Shown here in pieces: positions 63,686 to 64,000 of a stretch of 64,000 bases of DNA. Both the position numbers and the translations under genes were made by a program. Source of the DNA: a virus. The number at the start of each line of letters is the position of its first letter. The stretch's first letter is position 1. The notes under the pieces are model-generated. The model did no database searches and had not been told where the DNA came from. It saw nothing but the letters and a program-made list of their open reading frames with translations. The DNA is taken from positions 1 through 64,000 of the IMG/VR virus record IMGVR_UViG_3300044846_002605; one strand, given 5' to 3'.

Positions 63686-64000
63686 TCTTTAATGCTTTTA
63701 ACATTGCAATTAACTTTGGTTGTGGAGAAACATCAGATTTATCTTTACGGTATGAGTTATGGGTAAAAACCCCATTCTCTCCTTTTAAAGCTCTAACAGA
63801 TATATCCCAGATGTCTTCATTGTAAGTTAAATCAATTCCATGTACTTTGTTCCAATAAACCAACAACTGACGCACAGACTCAATTTGTGCATCCGTATAG
63901 GCATGGTAAAACTGATGTCCTTTGTACGGCTTCTGCAATGTGCAAACTTGATCCGCAGGTACTTCTCTGTTTACATAGTTATAAAACTTACCATCTCCTT
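63678..64000 (-). CDS. N-acetylmuramoyl-L-alanine amidase, partial (N-terminus beyond window)
   Basis: The frame stays open past the edge of the window; the first in-frame start candidate at 63938 is only a TTG, so the true start is outside. The visible 107 residues include GDGKFYNYVNREVP, then YKGHQFYHAYTDAQIESVRQLL and GVFTHNSYRKDKSDVSPQP, the pattern of the C-terminal end of phage-type amidase_2 endolysins, with a His (in THNS) and D/K residues at the usual places of the zinc and catalytic site. It would cleave peptidoglycan at lysis. Its stop overlaps the 97-aa gene start by 8 bases. Confidence 0.7.
   Translation of the reverse strand, partial: GDGKFYNYVNREVPADQVCTLQKPYKGHQFYHAYTDAQIESVRQLLVYWNKVHGIDLTYNEDIWDISVRALKGENGVFTHNSYRKDKSDVSPQPKLIAMLKALKNG

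Noticed and set aside
1-64000. tRNA genes, CRISPR arrays, insertion sequences and attachment sites
   Set aside because: None could be recognised on either strand by eye; a tRNA or repeat search would be needed to exclude weak cases.

Overview
The window looks like the late (virion) gene block of a large tailed phage of the crAss-like type (Crassvirales or a close relative) infecting a Bacteroidota host. The grounds are: low GC; every supportable gene on the minus strand, packed with overlaps or gaps of a few bases; a head module in the order large terminase, portal, acidic scaffold-like protein, major capsid protein; an IHF/HU-like gene near the terminase; a very large muzzle-type tail protein; and two giant proteins (4189 and 2772 aa), the larger carrying the D-x-D-x-D signature of the single-chain virion RNA polymerases of crAss-like phages. 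Spacers hold TAnnTTTG boxes typical of Bacteroidota promoters, and there are no good Shine-Dalgarno series. Assignments rest on reading the sequence and on remembered family features; no database was searched.

Transcription runs from high to low coordinates. At the right end (64.0-60.3 kb) are the end of an N-acetylmuramoyl-L-alanine amidase (lysis), a small basic protein, a short helical protein, a winged-helix-like protein, an IHF-like protein, a Cys-rich zinc-binding-like protein, a PD-(D/E)XK nuclease and a small gene overlapping the terminase (terminase small subunit candidate). From 60.3 to 52.3 kb come TerL, portal, scaffold-like protein and major capsid protein. From 52.3 to 47.0 kb there is a terminator-flanked 85-aa protein, a conserved structural protein, five tiny very basic proteins (two look like DUF5872 and DUF6321), a ring/adaptor candidate, a ferritin-like helical protein and a 526-aa major structural protein.

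From 47.0 to 38.4 kb lies a tail-fibre/adhesin module of Cys-rich proteins with recurrent small modules, three collagen-like Gly-X-Y genes, a paralogous pair, and a protein with a von Willebrand A-like domain carrying a MIDAS motif. From 38.4 to 31.3 kb are neck/ring proteins and the 1635-aa muzzle/stabilisation protein. From 31.3 kb to the left edge are the presumed internal, ejected proteins: a Gln-rich 906-aa protein, a 782-aa protein with a Cys-rich tandem repeat, two helical proteins, the 2772-aa protein, the 4189-aa polymerase candidate, and a partial zincin-like protein cut by the window edge.

The most unusual object is the 4189-aa polypeptide. One open frame combines a zincin HExxH motif, a polynucleotide-kinase-like P-loop domain resembling T4 Pnk, an RNA-polymerase-like core with a DYDID motif, and C-terminal SLOG-like, FGDN-type and ASCH-like domains. 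If packaged and injected as its crAss-like relatives are, it would deliver transcription, end-healing of nucleic acid and nucleotide-ligand domains to the host with the genome. No tRNA, CRISPR array, insertion sequence or plus-strand gene was found, and no gene-free stretch exceeds 130 bases.
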